This document shows positions 46,349 to 58,957 of a stretch of 64,000 nt of DNA, in pieces. Source of the stretch: Wurfbainia villosa (lineage: Eukaryota > Streptophyta > Magnoliopsida > Zingiberales > Zingiberaceae); the NCBI GenBank assembly GCA_025175895.1, contig CM045996.1, positions 105,265,179-105,329,178 of the forward strand, read 5' to 3'. How positions within the stretch are numbered: position 1 is the stretch's first letter; each line of letters opens with the position of its first letter. Under the pieces are notes generated by a model. That model was given only the letters and a program-made list of their open reading frames with translations, was not told where the DNA came from and ran no database searches. A program made the position numbers and the translations under genes.

Positions 46349-47250
46349 GGATTTTCTTTTTGCTTACCATTCCGAATTATTTTGAAAAGTAATATTATAT
46401 TATTTTTGTAAGAAAATTAAAAAATTATTCTAGAATAGGTCAATCTAGAATTCATGATCCTATAGAACTAAGTAGCCTTTGCATCTCACAAAAACCTAGG
46501 ATCACCTATTTGTGTATTGAGCCATGTAGATGGACGTGAGATGTTAGGACTGCACCCCTAGTTTCAAATGTAGATTCAGTTTATCGACATGAACCAACAT
46601 GGGGTTTACACAAGTAAATTGATCACTTCGGTGACTAACTCTAAAATAAAGCTTAATGATTTATTCTATATCATTTGAGCTAATAAAGAGTTGGACATTT
46701 GCTTTAAAAACAATTTTTAGATGTGTATTTTCAAAATATAATTTTAATTTAGAACTCATGCTTGGACTCAGTCCCTATCATTTTTGCAATCAGTCAGGGG
46801 GAGTTTTGAAAATGTTTTAATTTTTTTTTTTGAAAATTTCTGAATTGTTCAAGGGGAGTTTATGAAGATTCTTGCAAATTGTTAAATATTCCTGAATATA
46901 TTGAGTTAGTTAGGGGGAGTTTTGAAAATGTTTTGAAAATCTTGAAAATTTTATTTTTTTTCAAATGATTTCTGATAAAGTATTATAATAACTCTCCAAT
47001 ATCATTAAATTAACTCTTATTTTGATGTATGCCAATGGGGGAGAGAAGTGATATAATTATAAATTTAAAAAGAGATATAAACTTTAGAGGATTACAAAAT
47101 TTGATAAGGACCAATGCATTTCATACATGGTTAAATTTATGCATGACAAAAGTTGTTACTTTATTTCTTATACATTTCAATATATGGAGATTGGTATTTA
47201 ATTCTCCTAACATTAACTGATGTGTTGTCATACATCAAAAGGGGGGAGAT
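46349..47250 (+). other. Non-coding tail of E and polypurine tract
   Basis: Holds downstream Y, three GGGGAGTTT-type motifs (about 46797, 46854, 46915) and the true polypurine tract AAAAGGGGGGAGAT (47237-47250) abutting the LTR. No ORF of interest. Confidence 0.75.
46482..46543 (+). other. Inverted repeat Y, downstream copy in E
   Basis: CATCTCAC (46482-46489) pairs with GTGAGATG (46536-46543) around 46 nt, and the loop and flank resemble the downstream copy in B, including CCATGTAGATGG against CCACGTAGACGG. Confidence 0.6.
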
Positions 47251-48093
47251 TGTTGATGCAGTGATCATCACTCCAAAGTTTTGATGTATAATCCTCAGTT
47301 AAAAGTTAGGATTCACTTATAGTCTAATATAAGTGTTAAGTATGCAGGCTTAATAGGAAATCCTAGTAGGTCGAGTTGACCAGATACTAGGCATGAATCT
47401 TGACAGATCAGGAAGATCGAACACCAAGCATGAAGTCCAGATGGGTCACGTGGACCGAACATTTGGCATAAAGACCGATTGGGTCAGGAGATCGGACAAT
47501 CGGTAAAAAGTTCAGCTGGGTCAAGTAGATCGGACAGCTGGTGGAAGCCCTGGTGGGTCAGATCGGATGTCAAGAATGGTAAGTCCAACAGGTAGTTGGT
47601 AGGTAAGCCTCGAGTGAAGAGGTGAGGCCGAGTCCTCGGTAGGGGGACAAAGCTAGACGTGGATATGACGAAAAGTCCGCGTGGGACTTAGTAGTCGAGT
47701 TCGAGCAGTATTACTACTGCTATCTTAATTCACATTATCTATTTTGTACTAATCCTATTTTGTAGGGACCAGTCGATTGAATGGATTCAAGTCGACTGAA
47801 GTCCAGTAGACTGAAGATGTATCAGTCGACTGGATACCTATTTGGTATGATCAGCTTGTGATTGATTGGAGATCGTGCGATGCATATGGAAAGAGATTGA
47901 GTCGACTGAAGATGTTGAGTCGATTGATGAGAGGAATTTCCTGATGCAGAGCCGAGTGACGTGGAGTCGACTGAAAGGGATTCAGTCGACTGGAAGTCCA
48001 CAACTTCCATATCGACGAGCTGATGTGGAGTCGACTGGAAGGCATCCCAGATGACTGGAAAGAGTTTATAAAAGTTGTGCTCGATCAGATCCT
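47251..48093 (+). repeat. 3' LTR of E, first part
   Basis: Begins TGTTGATGCAG. It carries the palindrome array and TATA box (about 48068) and is interrupted by D with target duplication GATCC (48089-48093), about 20 bp downstream of the TATA box. Confidence 0.9.
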
Positions 48094-50315
48094 GTTAGTA
48101 ATATATGAGAGATGTCCTAAGGCAATCGCCTTATGTATGAACCATTTATATGATAAATTAAGATTCACTATTTGAGTATACATGGTTTCATGTATTTGAT
48201 TGAATCTTAAATTCATTTACTGAATGTCTGTGATACGACTCACAGCATGAGAGAATTTGTGATTGGATCACAACTAGTGAGTATCTCTACATGTGTAATT
48301 GTGATGTATCGAAATTATCCCTAATCGATGAATTGATGGATTTGGACACCATCAATTCTGTCGAGACAAGCACGAGGTATACTCCTTGGTGTATCCAAGC
48401 AGCTGATTCTCACTGGCTGGAGACATTGTGATGTCCGGAGTTAATCGTGGATGCTAGTTATGGTAACTAGTTCATTGGAGTGACAAACCGTAAGACTTCA
48501 TATGGTTCTATGCATATATAGATATGTCAATGAAGTTCTTACTGCAGCTTAAGTGCGATGTTCCTTTGACTTGTGGTATTCAAGTCATCTTGATCATAAA
48601 GACTTATGCTTTGACATCTTAAGCAAGCATCTCTGAGGAGATGTGGACCCGGGATGATTGGGTATAAGTTGAAGTGATCGAAGGTGTTTGAATAGCCTAT
48701 AAAGGATTCACCACTCCTTGCGAGGAGATGTATACCCATGGCCCCTCGTCAGATTGTTACTAAAGTCTTTGGCCAAAGCATTACATGTTTAGAGTAAGAT
48801 ACTCTTCGATACATGTGCAGTAACTAGAATCCGTAGGACGAGGAAATGATACTTGGGCTAGGTGTGACGTAGTCAGCCTAGTGGGGACTGACACTATAGA
48901 CCATGTCCTGAAGCAAGTGGGTATAAGATGAGTGAAGAGAATGGGGCACGATTCATTCGAGCTGCTGAAGGGTTTCAGAAATAGTTTTGGATCAACTGTT
49001 GATCTTTTCGGTTAATTGGGGATCATGATGTACTACTAGGTGCCACTCATGATCGTTCTATAATTAATGGTTAATTATAGACAGCCAACATAAACCGAGA
49101 ACCTATTTGGTCACACGCACGAGCGTAATCCGAATGATTTAAAACGAGCTTGAGAATGAGATTCTCAGACCGAGAGAAACTATGTTTGGTTGGACCAAAC
49201 AAGAAGCGAGCATGAAATTGTTTCAGTCGCAATGGAAGCGTGGATGGACCGTGTCTTATGAAGACATAATTGATGAACCAAAATGGTTTGGTTCTAATCC
49301 AATGGAGGAGAATAAACTAAAGGGTTTGATTTATTTTAAACGAATGAATCAAAAGTTGGTTCGGTTTGTTTTAACTTAAAATAAACCATCATGGTTTGGT
49401 TTATTTTAACTTATATTAATGGAGCGGGTTAACGGGCCTTATGGTTATGATCCAATAACCATTAAGAGAATTAGTTCTATATAAAAGAGGGTTTAAGGGT
49501 TTGTTAAGCCCTAATCCAAAAACCCTAACCTAGAGTTGCCGCCCACCTCTCCCCTTTGAAGAAGTCGGCGCCAACCCTAGTGTCGCCGCCCCTTCTCCTC
49601 CAACCGGTGACTAGATACTGCCGTCTTCTCCACTTGCCGGCATCGAGCTGCTGCCGGAGGAGCTCCGGTGATCTCCCTTGGGTTCGGTAATAAGGTGAGC
49701 TTCCACCTTTCCTTTGGCCGGCCCCTACTCCTCCACCAAAAGTTGTCCAATTTTCTAGACAGCTTGTTTCCTTCTCGTCGGAGTGTCATTTGGATGACGT
49801 TTGGAGCTCCGACAGTGCCTTACTTACCGGGGATTCGATCTCCGATAATCCTCATTGGTGGAGGACGAAGGATTCATCAAACGGTTGATGAATACCTCTC
49901 TGGAGAAGCGAGTTTTGAGGACTCGTCTTTGGATCCGAATTTGGATTCGGATTGTGATCTTCTCTCGATCACATCGTCTTCAACACGAGGCTAGTAACCC
50001 ATACGAAGATGAGGCTCGTGACTTAGTGAAGTCATCCCGAAGATACTCGGCGTGGACATGGATAGAGACGATTCTAGCGAGGATCATTCCGGTTGATGTC
50101 GTTCCCGCTACACGTGATACGTAAGGTATACGTAGTTAAATTTCCTTTTATTGCAAAATTTAAATTTACGGTTATGTCTACAAATGTTGTACTATGCATG
50201 CGTGTGATGTGTGTGTTGTAATAAATGTAGATTTATTATTTTTATTCCTTCCGCTGTGCACATGTTTACGAAATATGTTCGAACACACACTCGCCGCGGT
50301 GCCGAAAACCCAACA
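48094..50315 (+). repeat. 5' LTR of D (2222 bp)
   Basis: TATA box TATATAAAAG is at 49478-49487, followed by a leader with CCCTAACC and CCGCCG-rich sequence. The start is TGTTAG (3' LTR: TGGTAG). A 108-codon frame (49668-49994) is open in both LTRs but shows no protein signature and is treated as chance. Confidence 0.9.
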
Positions 50316-50316
50316 G

Positions 50317-50329
50317 TGGTATCAGAGCC
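50317..50329 (+). other. Primer binding site of D
   Basis: TGGTATCAGAGCC, one base after the LTR end CCCAACA; initiator methionine tRNA type. Confidence 0.9.
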
Positions 50330-50384
50330 CAGGTTGTGTTTCGACATAATCGTAAAATTATTTTGCGATAGTTATAATGATATT

Positions 50385-50505
50385 TCTGGAAATTTTCTAC
50401 TTTTGGAAAGTTAGAAGTATTTATGGAAATTTTTCAATTTTGGAAAGTCTAGAAGTATTTATGAAAATCTTCCACTTTTGGAAAGTTGGAAGTATTTATG
50501 GAAAT
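50385..50505 (+). repeat. Tandem repeat in the leader of D
   Basis: About three units of roughly 41-48 bp containing TTTTGGAAAGT and AGAAGTATTTATGGAAAT, just after the primer site. Confidence 0.75.
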
Positions 50506-51012
50506 TAATATTTTCCATAAATAAAATATTTGATTAGATTTGAAAATTTGTTTTCTAATTTAATCATGATTTGATTTTGGAAATCAAATCTTAAAATATT
50601 TTATTTCCATAAGTAGTTTTGATGATTTAGGAAATTGGTTCCTAAATTGACTTTCCTTAATCAACTATTTCCACAAATAAAATATGTGATTATATTTGGA
50701 AATTTGTTTCCTAATTTAATCATGATTTGATTTGGAGAATCAAATCTTAAACATATTTTATTTCCATAAATAGTTATGACATATAAAGAAATATTGTACA
50801 TGACATAATTGTATGTCATGTAATTGCATTAGATGCATATCATTATGCCATGCGTGTCGTGACATGTAGATGTATGTCATGTATGCCATGCCATGTAGAT
50901 AATAGTTATTTGCATGCAAAGAGGATGAGACATAAAAACCCTAACTCAATATTAAAGCCTACACCTTCCATTACTATGGTTAGAACCAGAGTTCCATTTC
51001 TTGTTCAGGTTG

Positions 51013-51424
51013 TTGGACTCTCTCCAAGCCCGGCTCGAACCCGAACATGTTCAAACCATGGAATAGTTTAATACTAATATGGTAAGAGTCAGAGGTCAAT
51101 CGTTAGCTTTGGTTGTTAGACTCTCTCCAAGCCGGGCTAATTGGTTGAATGCGCTCTAACCATATTAAAACTATTTCTTGATTAATGGGTCGACTTTAAC
51201 CTGGAGCATCGGCTTGTTGGACTCTCTCCAAGGTCGATGTAAAGGGAGGTGAAGTTGGGTGCTATGCATATGATGCATACTTGTTAATGTGTTAACAACC
51301 CGATGTATGTGTGAACATTCAATTAGTTGATAGCACATTGTGATAGTTGCATATACGTGATATGCAATCGGTATAGTTGATACCTACCATCGTAGTTATG
51401 AATGGCTTGTTGGACTCTGTCCAA
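51013..51424 (+). other. Four repeated small hairpins in the leader of D
   Basis: TTGGA-CTCTC-TCCAA is present at 51013-51027 and 51217-51231, with TTAGA in the 5' arm at 51116-51130 and loop CTCTG at 51410-51424. All sit in the context GTTGGACTCTCTCCAAG and precede the gag ATG (51604/51607). Repeated stem-loops between primer site and gag are the expected place for genome packaging or dimerisation signals. Confidence 0.6.
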
Positions 51425-51603
51425 GGTTATTCATATCTATAATAGATATCAGCCCATTCGGAGATGGACCTAAGATCTCCCGAAGTGATTTTGGGGTTTT
51501 TGAAATTCGAAAAATGAATGGGATTTATAAATGTATATTGATGCATTTTAAAATCATTTTCTCATATATGCTCGTTTTGTATTTCTAGGTCAATCGATTG
51601 ATC

Positions 51604-53576
51604 ATGATGTCTTTGAATTTACGCACTATTTTGGGTTCAAACAAACTGACTGGGCCTAACTATTAGGGCAATCTCTTGCCATGATTAGGTTTTGATGTGT
51701 GTGGCAAAGGGTTTAAGTTAGTTTGTTATGATGATTTGATATGTGCGTTGAAGTCGTGCAGGACTTAGTAATTCGTACATGGAGCCGTGGCGAGTTTCAC
51801 ATCTTATGACTCGGTCCTTGAGTCGGTGAAGGATTACTTTGCGGAAGCCGTGCGCTTGGAGCATCCGAGGGACCGCCGGATGAGAAGCTTGGAATGAAGC
51901 CGGAGGAAGTAGACTTCGAGGCAAGAAACGCGAAGGAGCATTGCAGAGCCGTGCTCCTGATGCAGCCGAGGGACGTGGCCGCGAACGAAGAGAACTTCGA
52001 AGGCGAGGGACTCCAAGGGATGAGAGTGAGCGAATGTAACCCAGGAAGGGGTAGCTCTTAGGTGAAACTTGGCCATTTGGCCAAGTGTCGGATGAGTTTT
52101 CCCGACACCAGTCGATTGCCATGTCATGGCAGTCGACTGCTCTGAGTCGATGGTTCGATCGACTGGTCTAATGTGGCTGGATTGAGTTGATCACGATCGA
52201 CAATGGTCCGATCGATGAGTTGATCGATCGCATTCGCTCATGGGGAGCAGTCGACTGATGACACTGTGCACGGGCAAAGAATGGAGTCGACCTCGTTGAG
52301 GACTCGACTGATCTAGCACCAGTCGACTGATGGTAATATCAGTCGACTGATGCCAGTACCGTTGGATGAAATCCAATGTGGAAAGCGGCCGTTATTGGGC
52401 AACGGCTATAGGACCAGTCGACTAATTGGGACATCAGTCGACTGCTCCTGTGTCAACGGGAAGAAACCCTCTTCTTCTATAAAGAGGAATGGGATGGGGC
52501 TTTGGGAGGAAAATGGTTATGCTCCAATTGTCTCCCAAAGTGCTCTAAGGGTTTTTCCACTCTTCTTACTTGCTTTATTTCCATTCTATTGTAAGAAGAG
52601 AGATTGTAAAGAGGTTACCTCCACCTAGCTTTGTGCAAAGGAGAGATCTAGTGGATAGATTGCGGAGTGATTCACCGTGGATGAATCGGATCGTGGATTA
52701 GTTGCGTAGCCGTGAACCATGTTACATCTCGGTGTTTGGATTGTTTGTTTATCTTTTGCTTTTTCTTTATTTATATTTGCATATTCCGCTTGCGCTAACG
52801 TTTTGTAGACGAGCAAAATCCGACATACATCGATTGAGGGCTATTCACCCCCCTCTAGCCAGCCGTTTCGATCCCCCAACACTAACTTCCTTGACTGGCT
52901 TAGAAACCTGAGAATTGTTCTCAAGGCGGAAAAGCTAGCATATGTCCTTGAAGAGCCTCTTCCCAACCGTCCTAAGGACGATGCAACTCCAGACCAAATG
53001 TTGGTCTATCAGAAGCATGTGGCAGATTCTGAGCTAGCGAGTTGCATCATGCTAGCAGCGATGGTACCTGAGCTGCAAAAGCAGCATGAGCATATGGATG
53101 CTAATATCATGGTCTTCCATCTTCATGAGTTGTTTGATGAGCAAGCGAGATCTGAAAGGTTCGAAGTCTCTAGGCTCCTCTTCACCACGAAGATGCAAGA
53201 AGGTTCGTCTGTAGTGCAGTTTGTGCTAAAGATGAACGGGTACATCGAGCGGCTAGCCACCCTCGGGTTTGTGATAGATCATGAAATAAGTATTGACTTA
53301 ATTCTGCATTGTTTGCCCAAGAGTTTCTCACAATTTGTGATGAACTATCGGATGAACAAATTAGAATCCACTATTCCTGAGCTCCTCAATATGCTGAAGA
53401 CTGTGGAGCCTTCTGTGAAGCATGAGGAGAAGGCGGTTCTGTTAGTTGATTCCTCAAAGAAAGGTTCTAAGAGGAAGGCAAAAGAACAGAAGAAAGGGAA
53501 GAACAAGAAGGCAAAGAAGGCAGAACCAGCACAAAAGGGCACTTGCCATCACTGTGGCAAGGAAGGCCACTGGTGA
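51604..53576 (+). pseudogene. gag: D gag, split by solo LTR L, then stopped in the zinc knuckle
   Basis: The ATGs at 51604 and 51607 start a copia Gag (SLNLRTIL, SNKLTGPN). After 17-18 codons LTR L enters (target duplication CTAAC); the frame resumes in register at 52887 (FLDWLRNLRIVL). Later motifs include GSSVVQFVLKM and the knuckle CHHCGKEGHW, where TGA (53574) replaces what is probably an Arg codon, followed by RNC. Gag is about 250 codons without L, much shorter than in F or H. Confidence 0.9.
51661..52881 (+). mobile_element. Solo LTR L (F family, 1221 bp)
   Basis: Begins TATTAGGGCAATC, ends CCCCCAACA, with perfect target duplication CTAAC (51656-51660, 52882-52886). It has homology along its length to the F LTRs, and a TATA-like TATAAAG at about 52477. 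No internal sequence is present. Many of its palindromes are of the GATCGATCG type. Confidence 0.92.
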
Positions 53577-54722
53577 AGAAATTGCAAGATTTATCTTGAG
53601 TCCATGAAGAAGAAGAAGGCATCCGATGCCCCATCCTCTTCAGGTATCTTCGTTATTGATTATCATTCTATTTCCTTAGACACTTGGGTATTGGATACTG
53701 GGTGTGGCTCACATATATGTAATGACATACAGGGGCTAAGGAATAGACGAAGACTCGTCATAGGGGAGTCAAATTTGCGAGTTGGCAATGGAGCAAAGGT
53801 TGCTGCGGTCGCCATCGGAACTTATTTGCTGAAGCTCCCTAGTGGACTAGTCTTGGAACTGGACAATTGCTATTGTGTTCCTTCTCTAATAAAGAACATT
53901 GTTTCTATTTCCTGTTTAAATAGAAATGGTTTCCATTTGACGTTTAGTAACAATTGTTGTTATATAACTTTGAATGGTGTACTTTATGGAACTGGAACTT
54001 TGAGCAATGGAATTTATACGTTGGAAGTATCCAGTGACATTTTCAATATCGAAGCGAGCAACAAGCATGCTCGAAAGGATGATCAATTAGACTCCTACAT
54101 GTGGCATTGTCGTCTTGGCCATGTAAGCAAGAAACGCATGTCCGAATTACACCGATGTGGAATTTTGGAATCGTTTAAATTGGATTCATACGATACATGT
54201 GAATCATGCTTAAAAGTCAAGATGACTAAGTTACCTTTTACTGAAAAAGGTGAACGAGTGGGAGAGTTACTAGGTCTAATACATACTGATGTATGTGGAC
54301 CTATGTCAACTCAAGCTTTAGGAGGCTATAACTACTTCATTACCTTCATCGATGATCACTCATGGTTTGGGTATGTGTTCTTGATGAAACACAAGTCTGA
54401 AGCCTTTGAAAGGTTCAAAGAATTCAGAAATGAAGTAGAAAAACAACATGACAAGAGTATTAAAATACTTCGATCGGACCGAGGTGGTGAATACTTAAGT
54501 CAAGAGTTTCTTGATTATCTAAGAGACAATGACATATTATCTCAATGGACTCTGCCATATACACCACAGCATAATGGTGTACCTGAGAGGCGTAACCGGA
54601 CCTTGTTGGACATGGTCAGGTCAATGATGAATCATGTGAATCTTCCCATGTCCTTTTGGGGCTATTCACTTCAGACAGCTGTTTACTTGTTAAACAGAAT
54701 GCCAACCAAGGTGGAATGGTAA
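53577..54722 (+). pseudogene. pol: D protease and integrase
   Basis: In frame with gag. Protease active site WVLDTGCGSHIC (about 53686). Integrase zinc finger MWHCRLGHVS and CESCLKVK, then HTDVCGP, RSDRGGEY and PERRNRT giving D-D-E. The frame is lost at about 54712, where a deletion in the region after NRMPTK shifts it; it continues in another frame at 54715 (GKKPHVSYLKIWG). Confidence 0.9.
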
Positions 54723-56726
54723 GAAACCTCATGTATCTTACTTGAAGATATGGGGTTCTCCAGCTTATGTGAAGTGGACTGTATCAGACAAATTGGATGC
54801 TAAGTCTGATAAATGTCTATTTATTGGATACCCTAAGGAAACAAGGGGTTACCAATTCTATCATCTTATGGAATAAAAGGTGTTTGTTTCAAGGCATGCT
54901 GTGTTTCTAGAGAAAGAGTTTCTCTTGCAAGAAAACAGTGGGAGTGTCGTCGAGCTTGAGGAGGCTCGAGAGACTCAAATAGACATTAATGAGATACCTG
55001 GTGAAGCACAACAATCGATAACTCATAGTGATGAGCAATCGGTTGGACCTACTGTAACACCACATCTTCGTAGATCTGGTAGAACACGCAACATTCCTGA
55101 GAGATATGGATTTCTCGTAAGTGAATCGAACGACGTGTTACTCATTGATGATGAGGAGCCTACCAGTTATGAAGAAGTGTTGACAAGTTCAGAAAGGGAT
55201 AAGTAGCTTGAAGCCATGAAGTCGGAAATGGATTCCATGTATGAAAACCAAGTTTGGAACTTGGTTGACCCACCTGAAGGCATCAAACCTATAGGGTGCA
55301 AGTGGGTTTTCAAGAAGAAAACCGACATGGATGGTAATATGATTACCTATAAAGCTAGATTAGTGGCGAAAGGATATCGTCAAAAACAAGGTGTTGATTA
55401 TGATGAAACCTATTCGCCTGTAGCTATGCTTAAATCCATTCGGATGGTCCTGGCCATAGTGGCTCATTATGATTATGAGATATGACATTTTGGATGTGAA
55501 AACAACTTTCCTTAATGGAAATCTACTCGAGGACGTGTATATGATACAGCTTGAGGGTTTCACATCGGTTGATAAAACCAAGGTATGCAAATTGCGACGG
55601 TCCATATATGGATTGAAGCAAGCATCCAGGAGCTAGAATATCCGTTTTGATGAGACGATCAAAAAGTTTGATTTCTCACAAAATCCAGACGAACCTTATG
55701 TGTACAAGAAGGTTGGTGGGAGTGCAGTCGTGTTCCTAGTATTGTATGTCGATGACATATTACTTATAGGAAATGATGTTTCAATCTTACAGTCAGTTAA
55801 GGTTTGGTTATCCAAGACATTCTCCATGAAAGACCTGGGAGAAGCAACCTACATCCTTGGGATTAAGATCTATAAAGATAGATCAAAACGGTTGCTTGGT
55901 CTTTCGCAGTCTACATATATAGACCGAGTGCTAAAGAGGTTTAGCATGTCGGAATCCAAGAAAGGTTTCCTACCCATCAGGCATGGGGTACACCTTTCGA
56001 AGTCTATGTGTCCGCGTACAGAAGACGAGAGGATTTGCATGAGTAAGATTCCCTATGCATCCGCAATAGGATCTATCATGTATGCTATGTTATGTACGAG
56101 GCCCGATGTATCATATGCTCTGAGTGTCACGAGCAGATACCAGTCTGATCCAGGAATGGATCATTGGGTGGCTGTTAAGACGATCCTTAAGTACTTAAGA
56201 AGAACTAAGGATGTGTTCCTAATATATGGAGAAGGGGACATGGTGATACGCGGGTATACAGATGCGCCTTCGATGCAAGGATGATTCCAGGTCTCAGTCT
56301 GGATACGTGTTCACCTTGAATGGGGGCGCAGTGAGTTGGAAAAGTTCTAAACAAAACACTGTAGCAGATTCTACCACTGAGGCAGAATACATTACAGCTT
56401 TGGAAGCAGCAAAGGAAGCGGTTTGGATCAAGAAGTGCATTTATGAACTTGGTGTGATTCCAACCATTGTTGAAGCAATACCGGTCTACTGCGACAACAA
56501 TGGAGCAATTGCACAGGCGAAAGAGCCAAGGTCTCATCAACGATCCAAACATGTGCTTCGCTGCTATCATCTTATCAGAGAGATCATCAGTAGGAAAGAA
56601 ATAAAAATCGAGAAAATCCCCACTGAAAGGAACTTAGCGGATCCTTTGACTAAGGCATTACCTCAAAGTAAGTTTGAGGGTCATGTTACAGCTTATGGTA
56701 TTGGATACCGTAGCGATTGGCATTAG
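54715..56726 (+). pseudogene. pol: D integrase end, reverse transcriptase and RNase H
   Basis: It spans three frames. First: up to about 55488, with stops TAA 54874 and TAG 55204, containing GCKWVFKKK and RLVAKGYRQKQG. A single-base insertion at about 55490 breaks the frame at the DVKT motif. Second: TAG 55634, YVDD (55745-55756), IGSIMYAMLCTRPDV. A small deletion at about 56270 breaks the GYTDAD motif of RNase H. Third: 56262-56726 with GAVSWKS, STTEAEY, YCDNNGAI and ADPLTKAL. Inactive. Confidence 0.9.
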
Positions 56727-56740
56727 GCCAAGTGGGAGTC

Positions 56741-58952
56741 TGGTAGTAATATATGAGAGATGTCCTAAGGCAATCGCCTTATGTATGAACCATTTATATG
56801 ATAAATGAAGATTCACTATTTGAGTATATATGGTTTCATGTATTTGATTGGATCTTAAACTCATTTATACGACTCACATCATGAGAGAATTTGTGATTGG
56901 ATCACAACTAGTGAGTATCTCTACATGTGTAATTGTGATGTATCGGAATTATCCCTAGTCGATGAATTGATGGATTTGGACACCATCAATTCTGTCGAGA
57001 CTAGCACGAGGTATACTCCTTGGTGTATCCAAGCAGCTGATTCTCACTGGCTGGAGACATTGTGATGTCCGGAGTTAATCGTGGATGCTAGTAATGGTAA
57101 CTAGTTCATTGGAGTGACCAGTCGTAAGACTTCATATGGTTCTCTGCATATATAGATATGTTAAAGAAGTTCTTACTGCGGCTTAAGTGTGATGTTCCTT
57201 TGACTTGCGGTATTCAAGTCATCTTGATCATAAAGACTTATGCTTTGACATCTTAAGCAAGCATCTCTGAGGAGATGTGGACCCGGGATGATTGGGTATA
57301 AGTCGAAGTGATCGAAGGTGTTTGAATAGCCTATAAAGAATTCACCACTCTTTGCGAGGAGATGTATACCCATGGCCTCTCGTCGGATTGTTACTAAAGT
57401 CTTTGGCCAAAGCATTACATGTTTAGAGTAAGGTACTCTTCGATACATGTGCAGTAACTAGAATCCGTAGGACGAGGAAATGATACTTGGGCTAGGTGTG
57501 ACATAGTCAGCCTAGTGGGGACTGACACTATAGACCATGTCCTGAACCAAGTGGGTATAAGATGAGTGAAGGAAATGGGGCACGATTCATTCGAGCTGCT
57601 GAAGGGTTTCAGAAATAGTTCTGGATCAACCGTTGATCTTTTCGGTTAATTGGGGATCATGATGTACTACTAGGTGTCACTCATGATCGTTCTATAATTA
57701 ATGGTAAATTATAGACGACCAACATAAACCGAGAACCTATTTGGTCACATGCACAACGAGCGTAATCCGAAGGATTAAAAATGAGCTTGAGAATGAGATT
57801 CTAAGACCGAGAGAAACTTGGTTTGGTTGGACCAAACAAGAAGCGATCATGAAATTGTTTCAGTCGCAATGGAAGCGTAGATGGGCTGTGTCTTATGAAG
57901 ACATAATGGATGAACCAAAATGGTTTGGTTCTAATCCAATGGAGGAGAATAAACCAAAGGGTTTGGTTTATTTTAAACGAATGAACCAAAAGTTGGTTCG
58001 GTTCGTTTTAACTTAAAATAAACCATCATGGTTTAGTTCATTTTAACTTATATTGATGGAGCGGGTTAACAGGCCTTATGGTTATGATCCAAGAACCATT
58101 AAGAGAATTAGTTCTCTATAAAAGAGGGCTTAAGGGTTTGTTAAGCCCTAATCCAAAAACCCTAACCTAGAGTTGCCGCCCAACTCTCCCCTTTGAAGAA
58201 GTCGGCACCAACCCTAGTGCCGCCGCCCCTTCTCCTCCAACCGACGATCAGCTGCTGCCGTCTTCTCCACTTGCCGGCGTCGAGCTACTGCCGGAGGAGC
58301 TCCGGTGATCTCCCTTGGGTTCGGTAATAAGGTGAGCTTCCACCTTTCCTTTGGCCGGCCCCTACTCCTCCACCAAAAGCTGTCCTGTTTTCTGGACAGC
58401 TTGTTTCCTTTTCATCGGAGCGTCATTTGGACGACGTTTGGAGCTCCGACAGCGCCTTACTTACCAGGGATTCGATCTCTGGTAATCCTCATAGGTGGAG
58501 GACGAAGGATTCTTCAAACGGTTGACGAATACCTCTCCGGAGAAGCGAGTTTTGAGGACTCATCTTTGGATCCGAATTTGGATTCGGATCGTGATCTTCT
58601 CTCGATCACATCGTCTTCAACACGAGGCTAGTAACCCGTACGAAGACGAGGCTTGTGACTTAGTGAAGTCATCCCGAAGATACTCAGCGTGGACACGGAT
58701 AGAGATGATTCTAGCGAGGATCGTTCTGGTTGATGTCGTTCCCGCTACACGTGATACGTAAGGTATACGTAGTTAAATTTCCTTTTATTGCAAAATTTAA
58801 ATTTACGGTTATGTCTACACATGTTGTACTATGCATGCGTGTGATGTGTGTGTTGTAATAAATGTAGATTTATTATTTTTATTCCTTCCGTTGTGCACAT
58901 GTTTACGAAACATGTTCAAACACACACTTGCTGCGGTGCCGGAAACCCAACA
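56741..58952 (+). repeat. 3' LTR of D (2212 bp)
   Basis: Starts TGGTAGTAAT and ends ACCCAACA followed by GATCC. TATA box TATAAAAG at 58117-58124. Differs from the 5' LTR by scattered substitutions and a short deletion near 56870. Confidence 0.92.
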
Positions 58953-58957
58953 GATCC

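Larger units (their letters stand above)
48094..58952 (+). mobile_element. Copia D, full length with solo LTR L inside its gag
   Basis: Bounded by TGTTAGTAAT and ACCCAACA with target duplication GATCC (48089-48093, 58953-58957). 5' LTR 48094-50315, primer site 50317, leader with hairpins, gag, pol, polypurine tract AAGTGGGAGTC (56730-56740), 3' LTR 56741-58952. About 9.6 kb without L. A copia lineage different from the SIRE-like group: long LTRs, short Gag. Confidence 0.92.

Noticed and set aside
49668..49994. 108-codon frame conserved in both D LTRs (49668-49994 and 58305-58631)
   Set aside because: Conservation is expected because the LTRs are copies of each other. It lies in the GC-rich leader, no domain is visible, and overlapping frames of similar length exist.
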